64,000 nt of DNA from Lentinula raphanica (lineage: Eukaryota; Basidiomycota; Agaricomycetes; Agaricales; Omphalotaceae). Below, one piece after another: positions 33,763-45,024 of this stretch; position 1 is the stretch's first letter, and the number at the start of each line of letters is the position of its first letter. The translations under genes and the position numbers were made by a program. The DNA lies in assembly GCA_027919835.1 (NCBI GenBank), contig JANVFP010000018.1:186001-250000 (forward strand), in the 5' to 3' direction. The notes beneath the pieces are model-generated. The model saw only the letters and a program-made list of their open reading frames with translations. It did not search any database and was not told the origin of the DNA.

Positions 33763-36700
33763 TTACAACTCATGCACTGGTTGATATGTAGAACGAATCA
33801 GTTCCAACTGTTTGTTTCCCTGAGTCCGCATACCGACAGTTTCATGCACAGTAGCCAGGTCTTTGCCTTCAATCCAGATAGTCCCGACATCCGTGTCAAT
33901 GATTTCGTCGAATTGTATACCTTTTCTGTGCTTGGGTTTGCGTATGAGCTTGACTACTTGAACCAACCAGCGTGAAGGTTTTCCAGGATCCAAGCGCATC
34001 ATATAGTTCACTCGACGACATAACATCCCGGTGTGTTCTCCTGAGCAGATGATGTAGAGGCCTCTGGCAATCGCGGGATTGGAAGGTACAGAATATGATC
34101 GAGGGATTTGAAGGATAGTCCAGGGGTTGAGTTCGACAATATCGCTACAATTGGGACTCCTTCGCCGGTTCCCTATGTTGGAATACACCCCTGTTACACC
34201 GTTGACAGTTTGTAAGAAAATCCGCTGATCTTGCTTCGGGTCGGCCGTAGTTGCTACCAACAGTTCTATTTTATCCTGAACTGACTTTACGATGCGCGGA
34301 TCTAGGATCCAGTGTTGCAAAGAAGGATCGGGAGAAGAAGGATCCCAGGCAGGGTCTGTGCCTGGACTGGGTGGGTTGAAAGAACAGGGCGTTGTCGCAC
34401 GAGTCAGTCCAGCGTCCGACGTGGAACCAGTTGCTAGTGCACTTTCCTCCAGTACTTTTCGCCTCTTCCGATCACGCTGTTCTTCAGGTGAGTAAGCTGG
34501 GGAATAGCCAGATTTCAGACGCCAGTAATCATCCCATTTCATATGCAAGCCGGCCTCGTCAGAACCATTGTCGTCGTGAAGAAAACAATCATTGTCCACA
34601 CGCCGGAGTAAGTGGTAGTCGAACCAGGCAAGTGAATTATTCATTCCCTGTGTTTCGTAGCGGATTTGGACTGAGAGCCCGCTGACTGCGTCGTCATTCA
34701 ATTTTCCATCTACGACTATGGCTCGATAACCCTTCTTGGAATATTTGATGGGATAGACTTCCACGTTCTTCAAGGGAAATTGAGTGGTGGAGGGTTCGAT
34801 CAAAGGGAGCCTGCGTTGGTGTGCTGAGAGGTGTGTTGGGTGATGAGATAGCACGTCGTGAACGGCGGCTGATCGTTCTACCTTTCTGATTGTATTTGGG
34901 TGAAATTCAAGAATTTGTTTCTAGAAGTCATTGAGTTATCAGTACGATGATTGAGAATTGATACGGACCTCATTGTGACCCTCCTGTAACAGCACCTCAA
35001 CTTTACCAGGACAAACACTGATCACTAGACCTTCATTTCCTGCCAGCTCTATCTCCTCCGTTTCAGCCGATGACCCGAACTCATTCGTTTCGTGGTGCAA
35101 GCGAAGCCTTGGACGGACGCCAGGAAGAAGTTTGACAGTATCGCCCGGAAAGAAGATTTTTTCAAGATGGACTTTTGACATCGTATGGAGTGAGTTGACC
35201 GTGATATTCGCCACCTGCAGAGGGATGCTGATCTCACAATCTGAAGGACCAACATGGTGAATTACGCCTTTGGTACAGCCTTCGGGAAGTTCGAATGTAT
35301 ATTGTCCTCCTGGTGTACACCATACGCCATCGAGATCAGTGAAACGAACGGCCTCCCCGATCTGGAAGTCCCAGGATGATGGCGGAGGCATCCGTAGGAG
35401 AGATTGTTGAACGGCATAATGCTTAGACTCTAGAAAATAGTAGCGAATGTCGGCTGGAATCTCCGATGCAAGCTCCATATCTGCGAGCTTTATTCGTACG
35501 AGAACAAGGCCGTTCTGCCACTGTTGACCTAGACATATATAGCGTTTGTGTGTCGCCTCGGAATGTGAGCATGAATGGGGGTTTCACAATGTTTAGCACA
35601 ATCCATTCGGGTGGGGAAGCAGTAATTTTGATCGATATACACTCCGCCTTCCGAGAGAGAACCGCTGGGCGTTCCGTCGGCTCACGCTTTCGTTTGCCAA
35701 GGGAGGCTTTCCCACTGGAAAAATCGGGAACCAAGTCCCAGTCGATTCGAGGAGGAAATAGGACCAAACGTTCGACATCAGAGTTGATTTCATCGAATTC
35801 GTCTGCAATGACAAGTCCAACGTCATTCTTATAGAGACCTCTTTTGCATTTGATCCAACTACGAGGGGGATATCGATCAAGATGGGACGGTTCCCGTAGA
35901 ATGCGTTGAATGCCCACAGGATCGTCAATGGAATTATGGATGGGTAGAACTAGATCTGTGCGAGCTGATGTTGTAGATATACGGCGGGGTAACTCTTGCA
36001 CTGGAAATGCGAATCGGGGGACTTTCGAGTACAAGAAGCCAGGTATCGTGAGGAGGTATGCTGCAAGAACAGTATTCTGAGGGAGCATGCTTCGTGCTTG
36101 GAGATATATACCTCCAGGTAAAGCAGAGGGAAATGCCGCTCGTAGAATCAGAGGGTCAATAACTCGGTGCTGAATATCTGTGCAAATGCGATCGACGATT
36201 TTTTGTTCGAACTGGGGCTGAAGTTTCTGCATAAGTTTCGGATTTAATGGCTTCACCAAATGATCGCACCTGGCAGCGAACGTAAAAAAACCTGAACCCC
36301 GGTGCCACCAACTCTTCGGCTCCCATATATTTTTTGATCCAATGCTTCAATAAGCGTTGGTCATTGGTTAACTCAACCTCATCTTCCATTTCCAAATCTT
36401 GCTCTACCTCTGAGCCCGCTATATCAGCTGTGATACCGGTATTCATGCCATGAGATGCTTCCATATCACTCGAAGACATTACATGTGTCTGACGCGTTAC
36501 TGGACCCAAAGGCGGAGTTGATCTTGCACGTCGTAATTTGGTTGTAGTCATCTTTGAGACGGCGGCGGAGGTACAGATGCTGAGCGTCGTCTAGGTTTAA
36601 TCCTCGGTGGAAGAGGTTTATGGCGTGCCGATGATACTGGAATAACGGTTGGAAATACACGACTACTACGCGCGTTGACGAGTTCCCTAAGATGGAACGA

Positions 36701-36873
36701 TTCCTCCATATGTTGAATCATCCGATCGAAACGATATGGAGCATGCATCGATGGGAGCATATATTCGGATGGAATTTCTGCGGTAGCACGAGTGGCTTCA
36801 TCACCATCTGAATTGTCCCATTCGTCGGAATCTCCTTCTTCCTCCGCTTCAAGCAAAATGAAGTTGTGCTCAT
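33763..36873 (-). CDS. SPT5-like protein (NGN/KOW type), copy 1, possibly damaged
   Basis: The minus strand encodes an acidic N-terminus (GDSDEWDNSDGDEA) and an NGN-like segment (FFYVRCQ, spliced over 43 nt to KLQPQFEQKIVDRICTDIQ). Then come GGIYLQARSM and the linker WIKCKRGLYKNDVGLV with LFPPRID. The last two match the SPT5 pattern W-x-R-I-K-R-G-x-Y-x-G-D and L-x-P-R-I-D. KOW-like segments follow (FFPGDTVKLLPG, NEGLVISVCPGKVEVLLQE) and a C-terminal domain with GLYIICSGEHTGMLCRR. SPT5 with SPT4 clamps RNA polymerase II during elongation. This copy is divergent. Compared with the second copy, one base is missing at about 36555 and the N-terminus is out of frame, so translation may start at the ATG at 36551. 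A frame change near 35480 is unresolved. Confidence 0.55.
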
Positions 36874-37539
36874 GTTTTCAACCTGGGTGAATGTCAGCAT
36901 ACACGGCTATCAGAGTGTCCTAAATTTTGGTAAAATTTGGCATTGCCTCTCTGCCTGGGACTTTTTGGCATCTTTGCTTATGTACTTCATCAAGTATTTG
37001 GCCTTTAGCCTATGTTGTTCATTGGCATGGTGCATGTCCTCTCAGACGGTTGAATTGAATAGTGCAGTACTCACAATTGTAGGCAGGATGATATACTATC
37101 AGCGATTCGTGGTAGACGTTGCTCAACGAAAAACGAAGCTTACGTAAGTTGACAATTTGAAACAAAACCCGCCGCTATTGAGAACTGCTTACGATGGGCT
37201 ATCGAGACTGCTTACGAAGTCGAGTACTATAGTACGGCCGGTGCGCGAGACGGTGAGCGCTGAGAGACGGGGTACAGTATCCAGGACTTCGGTATCATAC
37301 ATACGTGTTTGACGGTGTGTAATATCGCGGCGGATATAGTAAAGCCTTCAACCTTGCTATCAATAGTTCATAAGCTATCATCGAGGCTTATGAACCATCT
37401 CGGCTCAACAAGATGATAACTGAATCAAAACATTAAAGTTTAGATTAAGGTATACTTCAACATTGCCAAAGTAACGAGCGACGAGTATCTATCAAGTAAC
37501 GGTAGCGAATTGTCCGTCATATATTAAAAAGAACGTTGC
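36874..37539. other. intergenic, part of segmental duplication
   Basis: 36890-37270 is the upstream region of SPT5-like copy 1 and recurs at 44355-44770 (blocks GACTTTTTGGCATCTTTGCT, GTTGTTCATTGGCATGG, CTCACAATTGTAGGCAGGA). The rest holds no gene. Confidence 0.6.
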
Positions 37540-40500
37540 CTACAAAATGTTGTAATTCCCAACGCCATCCAGAATCTCCATGAAAAGCCAGCTAGAAATC
37601 GCGTCCATGACCTCCTGTGGATCGCTAGATGGTGCCCTCAACAGCTTCAGTAGATAGGATACGGGTATGAACATCATGCGCGTGCAGGTCTTGAAGCAGC
37701 ATGTGCCTTTATCCAAATGCTGCTACGCGCCTCGTCTGAAGTACCATGTCTCATGTACTGGGGACTGTCGTCTGGAACAAGACAAACCTATAGAATGTTT
37801 AAGAATAGCTTCCAACATGAACAGGAATCACTCACCTCAGTATAAGAACCATCGACGAGGATATGAGGCACTCCAGTGGTTGCCCAGCAGAACATTCTCA
37901 TTCGGAATTCTTTCTTGGAAACATCGTCGAGTGGTACTACATCTGCGAACCTGCCTTGCAACTCTTGCATAGTCAGAGGTGGCGGCAATCCTGAACCTTC
38001 CAGAAACTCTCGGAAAATGGCAGGAAATCCTTTGTCGGACAATGCCGGGAAAACCAACGACAGAGTGTCTTTGAGCTCACGCTCAACAAGATTGTTGATA
38101 TGGTTGTGTAATCAATTCGAAGCATAGTATAGTCGCCTTTGATACGAGTTTCGAGGAGTGAGTTAACGAATTCGCTCGTACCACCGGTGAAACGTCTTGC
38201 GATCTAGTGATTAAGCACACTGAGCACCACCACCATTCGAGTACAAAGATATATACGCACTTCCGATAAGTTCACACCCAAGTCCCACACGGGAGGAGGA
38301 GGCCCTTCAAGAAGGCTTTGAAATAAGGATGCTCGACGGATTCGGGACCAACGATGACATTGTGAAGCATTCTCCATGCAAGTGAATGATGGAGTTGTTC
38401 ATTCCGATCACGCAAAACCGAAACCTAGTAAGCCTTGAGTATGTGCAATGGTGACGAGTGGAGGAACGTACCGGTAAATTATGATAAGTTGCAAGTGCGC
38501 TTCAAACGAGGATAGAGCGTTGTTATCGCGTAGTCGAGCGCGAGCCATCGGATTAAAGTCTGATATAGTGTAGGGAAGAATTCAAGAACCAAGTCTTTCG
38601 TGATGGAGCTGAGATCGCAATCGTTGAGGAGGTATACCAGAAGCAGAGGGTTCAGATTCACAGGATAAATCCCGTGTATGAGGGCCAACCCGACAACAGA
38701 CCCAAAGTAAGTTAGCTCATCCTTCTTGGTGGTCGATATTTCTGACGCCGACGACATGGGCACGGTGGCGAGCGTGGTGAAATCATCGGTAACGTGGGTG
38801 AGAAGGATCGGAGCGTCATTGAAAGCGGACTGGAAAAAGATGCTCATAACCTCCTTTTCGACGCCAGGTCCCGAGGTGATGTAGGTCTCGACGCCGCTTA
38901 GTTCGATATGCACTCTAGAAATATGTATATGAAGTATCAGTTGATTCGACGAACAGCCCACTCACAACTGAAAATGTCTGTGCTCCGACAGGAGGGTAGT
39001 GAAATCTCCATCTATGTTTGCTTTGCGTACGAGCTTTGCATATATTCGAGCCAATTCATGTGTGTTCTCTCCTTTGATCATGAAACCTGGTTCTTCCATG
39101 TCAAATAACTGGTGATATCGCTCCGAAACGTATTTGAACATTGGTGAACGATCGACGACAGAAAACAATTCGGTGACATCAGGAGGGACCCAAGTAGTAT
39201 CCCAGAGGATCTTCAAGGGCTATCACGAAACACATGAGCTGCTGTGCAAGCTGAACGGGAACCTGTTACTTACTCCAGTGTCCGGACCTTCTGAGCTACC
39301 TTGAATCACGGGAGGCATCGGGGGCTGTAAGTCGAGTAATCCTGTGAACGGTGAGCTATTGGACCAGTGGTGTCATTGAGTAATTTACCTTGCTGATAGA
39401 ACTAGAACTCAATGGATCCATAGTGAGCATTTGAGCTACTACCCTCATCTCCTAGGATCAAACCAGTTCGCGTTAATACGATGGATGGAAATGGATGGAA
39501 TAAACATACCGCAGAGTCCTCATCAGCATCCCTTCTACATCCGAACTCAATTTCAGTCTCGTTGAGTGCCCTATATCCCTCGTCGACAAGGGCGTCCGAG
39601 TCAGAACGAAAGATACCATATATACGTTTCGAAATGCAGTGATGCGTATGTACGGTATTATCAGATCCAAGCCCTTTCTCGAACAGGTTGACGCTCAAGG
39701 ACACATTGGAGGATCGAATGGCTATTGAACTAAAATTAGTGATCACCCTTGGAAATCAAAGCGCGGACCATACCAGTATGGAGAACAAATTTTTTTTGGA
39801 AGTGACGGCGTACTTGGAAACCCCATAATCTGGATCGTAGACGAGGTGCGCTAAAGTCATGTCCTCAGAATCTACCTTCCCGGGGCACAGTCGAGGCGTC
39901 TTTGCGTTATTATTGGTGTTTCCTCGGTTCACAAACCGCAGAAGCTGTATAGCGAGGCGCTCGTGACGACGAAAGAAGGCTGATGGCTCGGTACCAGAGC
40001 TCAGATTTGGGGGAAAGTCCAACCGGACTGGGATAAAGATGATTGTATAACGTCGAGGAGGTCGACAACCTTCGTATTCAGAGACAGATTGTCGAAATGA
40101 TACACTAGATTGAGAGATTCGAGGACAGTCTGGAACGCGTCGCTGTTCTGCACATAGTGGTGAAGCCGGAGAGGGATATTATGAATCTGAAATGACTATC
40201 ATGTTAGTATCATAAGATTCCAGATCGATATATGAGAAGACGTACTTGACATTCGTCAGGAGTGAGGGGCGGCGGATACACGAGAACGACCAGACTCACA
40301 ACTTCCGTTCCGTCGCTAGCTGTGGCGATCGTGTCTTCTACTTTGAAGGTACTAGCACCGCCAACCAGTCTAGGCGGCTTCCTACCCAACCTCTCTTCTT
40401 CCTCCTCCTTTCGGGGTTGCTCGTTGACATCTGAGCTGCATGCTCGCTACGGTCACGATTCGCTCGCTCTATGGTAGTGAGGCTGTGAAAAGGTGAGACC

Positions 40501-40946
40501 GGGGGTGCAAAGGATGGATGTGGGTGACCACTGTTGGAACCCGAAGCGCGGACGGATGCCAACATATTGAGAGGAGATAGATAATTTGTGATCGGCGGCG
40601 CTGGTTGAGAATGCAACGAGCTCGCCGGCGTGCTAATAGAAGGTAGCGGTGCAGGTGTGAAAGCAGGTATCGTCTGCGAAGCTGCAGATGCAGGACTTGT
40701 CTGCGAAGCCGTAGGAGCAGGCAGCGTTGTAGAAGCAGACACTGAAGACGAGACTGAGGAGCCTTCGATGGAAGAAGAGTTAGGCGTCGTCTGAGTAGGA
40801 GCTGACGGCTGAGGCGATACGGATAACTGTGGCCCGCTCGAACCGGATGCTGGAGGCGACGACTGCTGTAAGAATTGAAGAATGAGCTGAGGGTTGCTAG
40901 CAAGCATGGCTTGCAGCGACTGTTGAACGATCTGAGGATAATCCAT
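37540..40946 (-). CDS. HECT-type E3 ubiquitin ligase, divergent
   Basis: The start MDYPQIVQQSLQAMLASNPQ leads into a long Ser/Pro/Thr/Ala-rich disordered region of about 170 residues, then several helical exons. The HECT-like part begins near 39216 (KILWDTTWVPPDVTELF), continues YFGSVVGLALIHGIYPVNLN (compare the F-G-x-x-x-G-L-A-L-x-x-G helix of HECT N-lobes), then MRMFCWATTGVPHILVDGS. It ends GTCCFKTCTRMMFIPVSYLL, which matches the catalytic-Cys region (TCF...LxLP) at the C-terminus. HECT ligases take ubiquitin onto this Cys and pass it to substrates. The final exon joins 37854 to about 37705 by an intron of about 110 nt. Many short introns make the middle exons (39400-40330) approximate. Agaricomycetes carry many such divergent HECT genes. 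Confidence 0.65.
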
Positions 40947-41206
40947 GTTCAGTGGACGATTAGATGAAATGATATCTGAAGAAAAAATCAGATTTATGCA
41001 TCAATTTGGCCAAGCACTGCGTACTGACTGTAGAAACGACTGAGAAATCCAAGAGATTGGCTGGGGGGCGAGATACACGCTGAACAAAAAGGACGATGAA
41101 AGAGGGGGGTAAAGAAGGATTGACCGCTTTATGCGTCTTCATGCGTCTTTTATAGACCTCAAAACGTATCGTTCCCGCCGTCGATCTAAATGGAGGACAC
41201 GTCAGC

Positions 41207-42222
41207 AGAGTAAAGCAAGGCATCAGCAAAATCAGCAAAATGGAACGACGAACCTGCGACGAACACACGTAGGTGAAGGATCGGAACTAGGGGTTTTTGA
41301 ATACCTGCTTGAAGTGCTTCATTCCAATCACGAAACGATGACCAATCACTAATAATGACCAATCACAAGTAGATGACCAACTTTCACCCAATACACGCCA
41401 ACTTATTCAACTGTATATGTGGTGCAGGCCGTTTCTATACGACCCTACTCTGAGTGGAGCGGTACACAATTCACAATATTTGACATTGTACAACTTTCCG
41501 GACCTGCAGAGATGATTTTGACTCGAAAGGCGTCTCGTACCTTGGCTCATATAATCACTTGAATTCTTCATTTTGACTTTCCTGAGCAACCGCCATCTAC
41601 AGTGATTCGTCACTCCCTTTGATAAATTTGTAGAACATCATGCTGGACTGCAACTTATTCTCTGAGTGAGGGCTCGGACTTTCGTGGAGTATTTTCGATA
41701 TCAGCTCATGTTCGTCAGAGAAAGACTCATGTCCATCTTCGGTTGATCTCGGTGCGAGTAGGTCAGAGTATTCGTGGAATAGTATGTATGCATTGTGTAT
41801 GCATTTTCAGACTGATCGTTGATTCTGTAGGATCGATCGCTGGTTCTCGGAATTAAGGAATCGCCCGGAAGCAGATCGTATAGACTTGAGATCCGTGATT
41901 TGCACTACGTACGAGCTCGGGAGGAAACGACGGAGAGTGCGACAAAAGGGGAAGGAAAGAGGGAAGGGAGTGAATGTAGGAAGAGAATGCCTTCACAAAG
42001 CTCGAAAGACCAGCGGACGACAGGAAAACTGCAGGAACATAGATGGTCAGAGCGTAAGTATGTAGTAGAAGCAAAAACACGAGAAGAAAAAGAAGCAACT
42101 TTTTGACCATGTCAGTATGGATGTTTACTAAGCAATCTTCGATCGCACTAAGCAGTTTTCAATTCTACGATGCGAATTCTCATGGTAAAGATCCCGCCGT
42201 GTTTAACGCTCGTTCCAATGGT
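41207..42222. repeat. dispersed repeat, most complete copy (about 1 kb)
   Basis: The first third (41207-41470; blocks TTCCAATCACGAAAC, GACCAATCAC repeated, GTGCAGGCCGTTTCTATACG) matches 60440-60735. The remainder (41480-42222) matches 23345-24180. The element therefore exists here as one piece and as two complementary partial copies elsewhere. It ends sharply at the breakpoint of the SPT5-like pseudogene. No protein-coding frame is convincing. CCAAT motifs recur three times near 41325-41375. Confidence 0.65.
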
Positions 42223-44342
42223 CAGTACCGGACTGGGTGGGTTGAAAGAACAGGACGTTGTCGCAAGAGTCGGTCCTGCGTCCGTGTAACCAGTTGCAAG
42301 GGAAATTGAGCGGTGGAGGAATCGATCAAAGGGAGCCTGCGTTGGTGTGCTGAGAGGTGTTTTGGGCGATGAGATAGCACGTCGTGAACGGCGGCTGATT
42401 GTTCTACCTTTGTGTGTGTATTTGGGTGAGATTCACAAATTTGCTTCTAGAAGTCATTGAGTTATCAGTACGATGATTGAGAAGTGAAACGGACCTCATT
42501 GTGACCCTCCTGTAACAGCACCTCAACCCCACCAGAACAAACACTGATCACTAGACCTTCATTTCGTGCCAGCTCTATATCCTCCGTTTCCGCCTTTACC
42601 CCGTGCTCATTCGTTTCGTGGTGCAAGCGAAGCCTTGTTCGGTCGCCAAGGGGAAGTTGGACAATATCGCCCGGAAAAAATATTTTTACAAGATGGACTT
42701 TCAACATCGTATGGAGTGGGTTGACCGTAATATTCGCCACCTGCAGAGGGATGCTGATCTCACAATCTGAAGGACCAACATGGTGAATTACGCCTTTGGT
42801 ACAGCCTTCGGGAAGTTCGAATGTATATCGTCCTCCTGGTGTACACCAAACGCCGTCGAGATCAGTGAAACGAACGTCCTCCCCGATCTGGAAGTCCCAG
42901 GATGATGGCGGAGGCATCCGTAGGAGAGATTGTTGAACGGCATAATGCTTAGACTCTAGAAAATAGTAGCGAATGTCGGCTGGAATCTCCGATGCAAGCT
43001 CCATATCTGCGAGCTTTATTCGTACGAGAACAAGGCCGTTCTGCCACTGTTGACCTAGACATATATAGCGTTTGTGTGTCGCCTCGGAATGTGAGCATGA
43101 ATGGGGAGTTTCACAATGTTCAGCACAATCCATTCGGGTGGGGAAGCAGTAATTTTGATCGATATACACTCCAGCCTTCCGAGAGAGAACCGCTGGGCGT
43201 TCCGTCGGCTCACGCTTTCGTTTGCCAAGGGAGGCTTTCTCACTGGAAAAATCGGGAACCAAGTCCCAGTCGATTCGAGGAGGAAATAGGACCAAACGTT
43301 CGACATCAGAGCTGATTTCATCGAATTCGTCTGCAACAAAAAGTCCAACCTCATCCTTGTGAAGACCGCGTTTGTATTTGATCCATCTCCGAGGAGGATA
43401 TCGACCAAGATGGGACGATTCCCGTAGAATGCATTGAATGCCCACAGGATCATCCATGGGACCAAGGATGGGTAAAGTTAGATCTGTGCGAGCTTCTGCT
43501 GTAGATATATGGTGTTTCGAAGTCTGCAATGGAAATGCGAATCGGAGGGCTTTCGAGTACAAGAGGCCGGTCATCGTAAGGAGGTATGCCGCAAGAACAG
43601 TGTTCAGAGGGAGCATGCTTCGTGCTTGAAGATATATATCTCCAGGTAAAACATAGGGAAATCCCGCTTGTAGAATCAGAGGGTCAATAACTAGGTGCTA
43701 AAGATTTCTGCATTAGTTCGAGTTCAATGGATTAAGCAAAGGATCGCACCTGGCAGCGAACGTGAAAGAACTTAAAACCCGGTGCCACCAACTCTTCAGC
43801 ACCCATATATTTTCTGATCCTCTGCTTCAATAAGCGTTTCTTTAACTCAACCTCATCTTCCATTCGCCAATCTTGCTCTTCCTCTGAGCCCGCTACATCA
43901 ACAGCGATACCGGTACTATGAGATACTTCCATATCACTGGAAGACATCACACTATTCATACGCGTTACTGTACCCAAAGGCGGAGTTGATCCTGAGCGTC
44001 GTAGTTCGGTTGTAGTCATCTTTGCCACAGCCGGCGGAGGTACAGATGCTGAACGTCGTCTAGGTTTAATCCTCGATGGAAGAGGCTCATCGCGTGCCGA
44101 TGATACTGGAATGACGGTTGGGAATACACGACTGCTGCGCGCGTTGACGATCTCCCGAAGATGAATCGTTTCCTCCTCCCGTTGGATCACTCGATCGAAA
44201 CCATGAGACGAATTGACGAAGGGGAGGGCATATTCGGATGGAGCGTCCGCGTTAGCGCATTTTTTGGCTTCATCCCCATCTGAACTGTCCCACTCGTCGA
44301 ATTCTTCTTCTTCCTGCGCAAGATCGTGGCTCATCCGTATGT
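42223..44342 (-). pseudogene. SPT5-like pseudogene, copy 2
   Basis: This is a close copy of the gene at 33.8-36.9 kb. The acidic N-terminus is intact (MSHDLAQEEEEFDEWDSSDG). Four lesions are visible. About 47 bp of the NGN-like segment after the first intron is deleted with a frameshift (near 43705). A 1-bp difference lies near 43175. About 330 bp is deleted internally at 42295, where sequence matching 34437 joins sequence matching 34770. The 3' end is lost at 42222, where the dispersed repeat abuts. The KOW-like part is well kept (FFPGDIVQLPLGDR, NEGLVISVCSGGVEVLLQE). It can no longer encode the full protein. Confidence 0.75.
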
Positions 44343-45024
44343 ACCTGCCAGGTGGATGTCAGCATATACGGCTATTAGTATCGGACTGTCATGAATTTCG
44401 ATGAATTTGACTAGAACTCTGCCCAAAATTTGGCGTGGTCTCAGCCTGAAACTTTTTGGCATCTTTGCTTGTGTACTTCATCTGATATTTCTCTGTTTTT
44501 TGGCTTTAGGTTGCGTTGTTCATTGGCATGGCTCATGTCCTCTCGGATGGCTAATTTGAACGGGACGGTACTTACAATTGTATGCAGGAAAATATGCTAA
44601 TAGTAGCAGCGATTCGCGGTCGACGTTGCCCAACAAAAAATGAAACTTTACGTAAGTTCACAATGGAAGCAAAGCCTGCCTGCTATCGAGAGCTGCTTAC
44701 GTCAGACGAAGTCTCTACTAGTACTATAGGACGGCGAGACGGTAGGGAAACGTTGAGCACTGAGAGATGTAATAGAGTATAATTCAAAACATGTATATTT
44801 GACTGGCCAAAGCATTCAGCTGGGCCACTTCTTGAAGTTAACTTGTAGTACGATGACCATGACGCGATCACGTGGTCATGAGCCCACATAAAGCACCGGC
44901 GCCAGTCGAAGTTTTCTCTTAGCTTCCCACCTTCATGTCTGCATGTGAGTGGCCTCAATTTTACCTTGCATATGCATATCTTAGCGTATTTCTGCATATT
45001 ACGATGAATTGACCTCACTCCATT
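44343..45024. other. intergenic, part of segmental duplication
   Basis: 44355-44770 repeats the promoter region of SPT5-like copy 1. After that lies the promoter of the dioxygenase gene. No gene is seen. Confidence 0.6.

Noticed and set aside
40469..40903. Alternative Leu/Arg/Ser-rich frame across the HECT N-terminus
   Set aside because: It is a shifted reading of the Ser/Pro-rich exon; the frame starting at 40946 has the natural start and composition.
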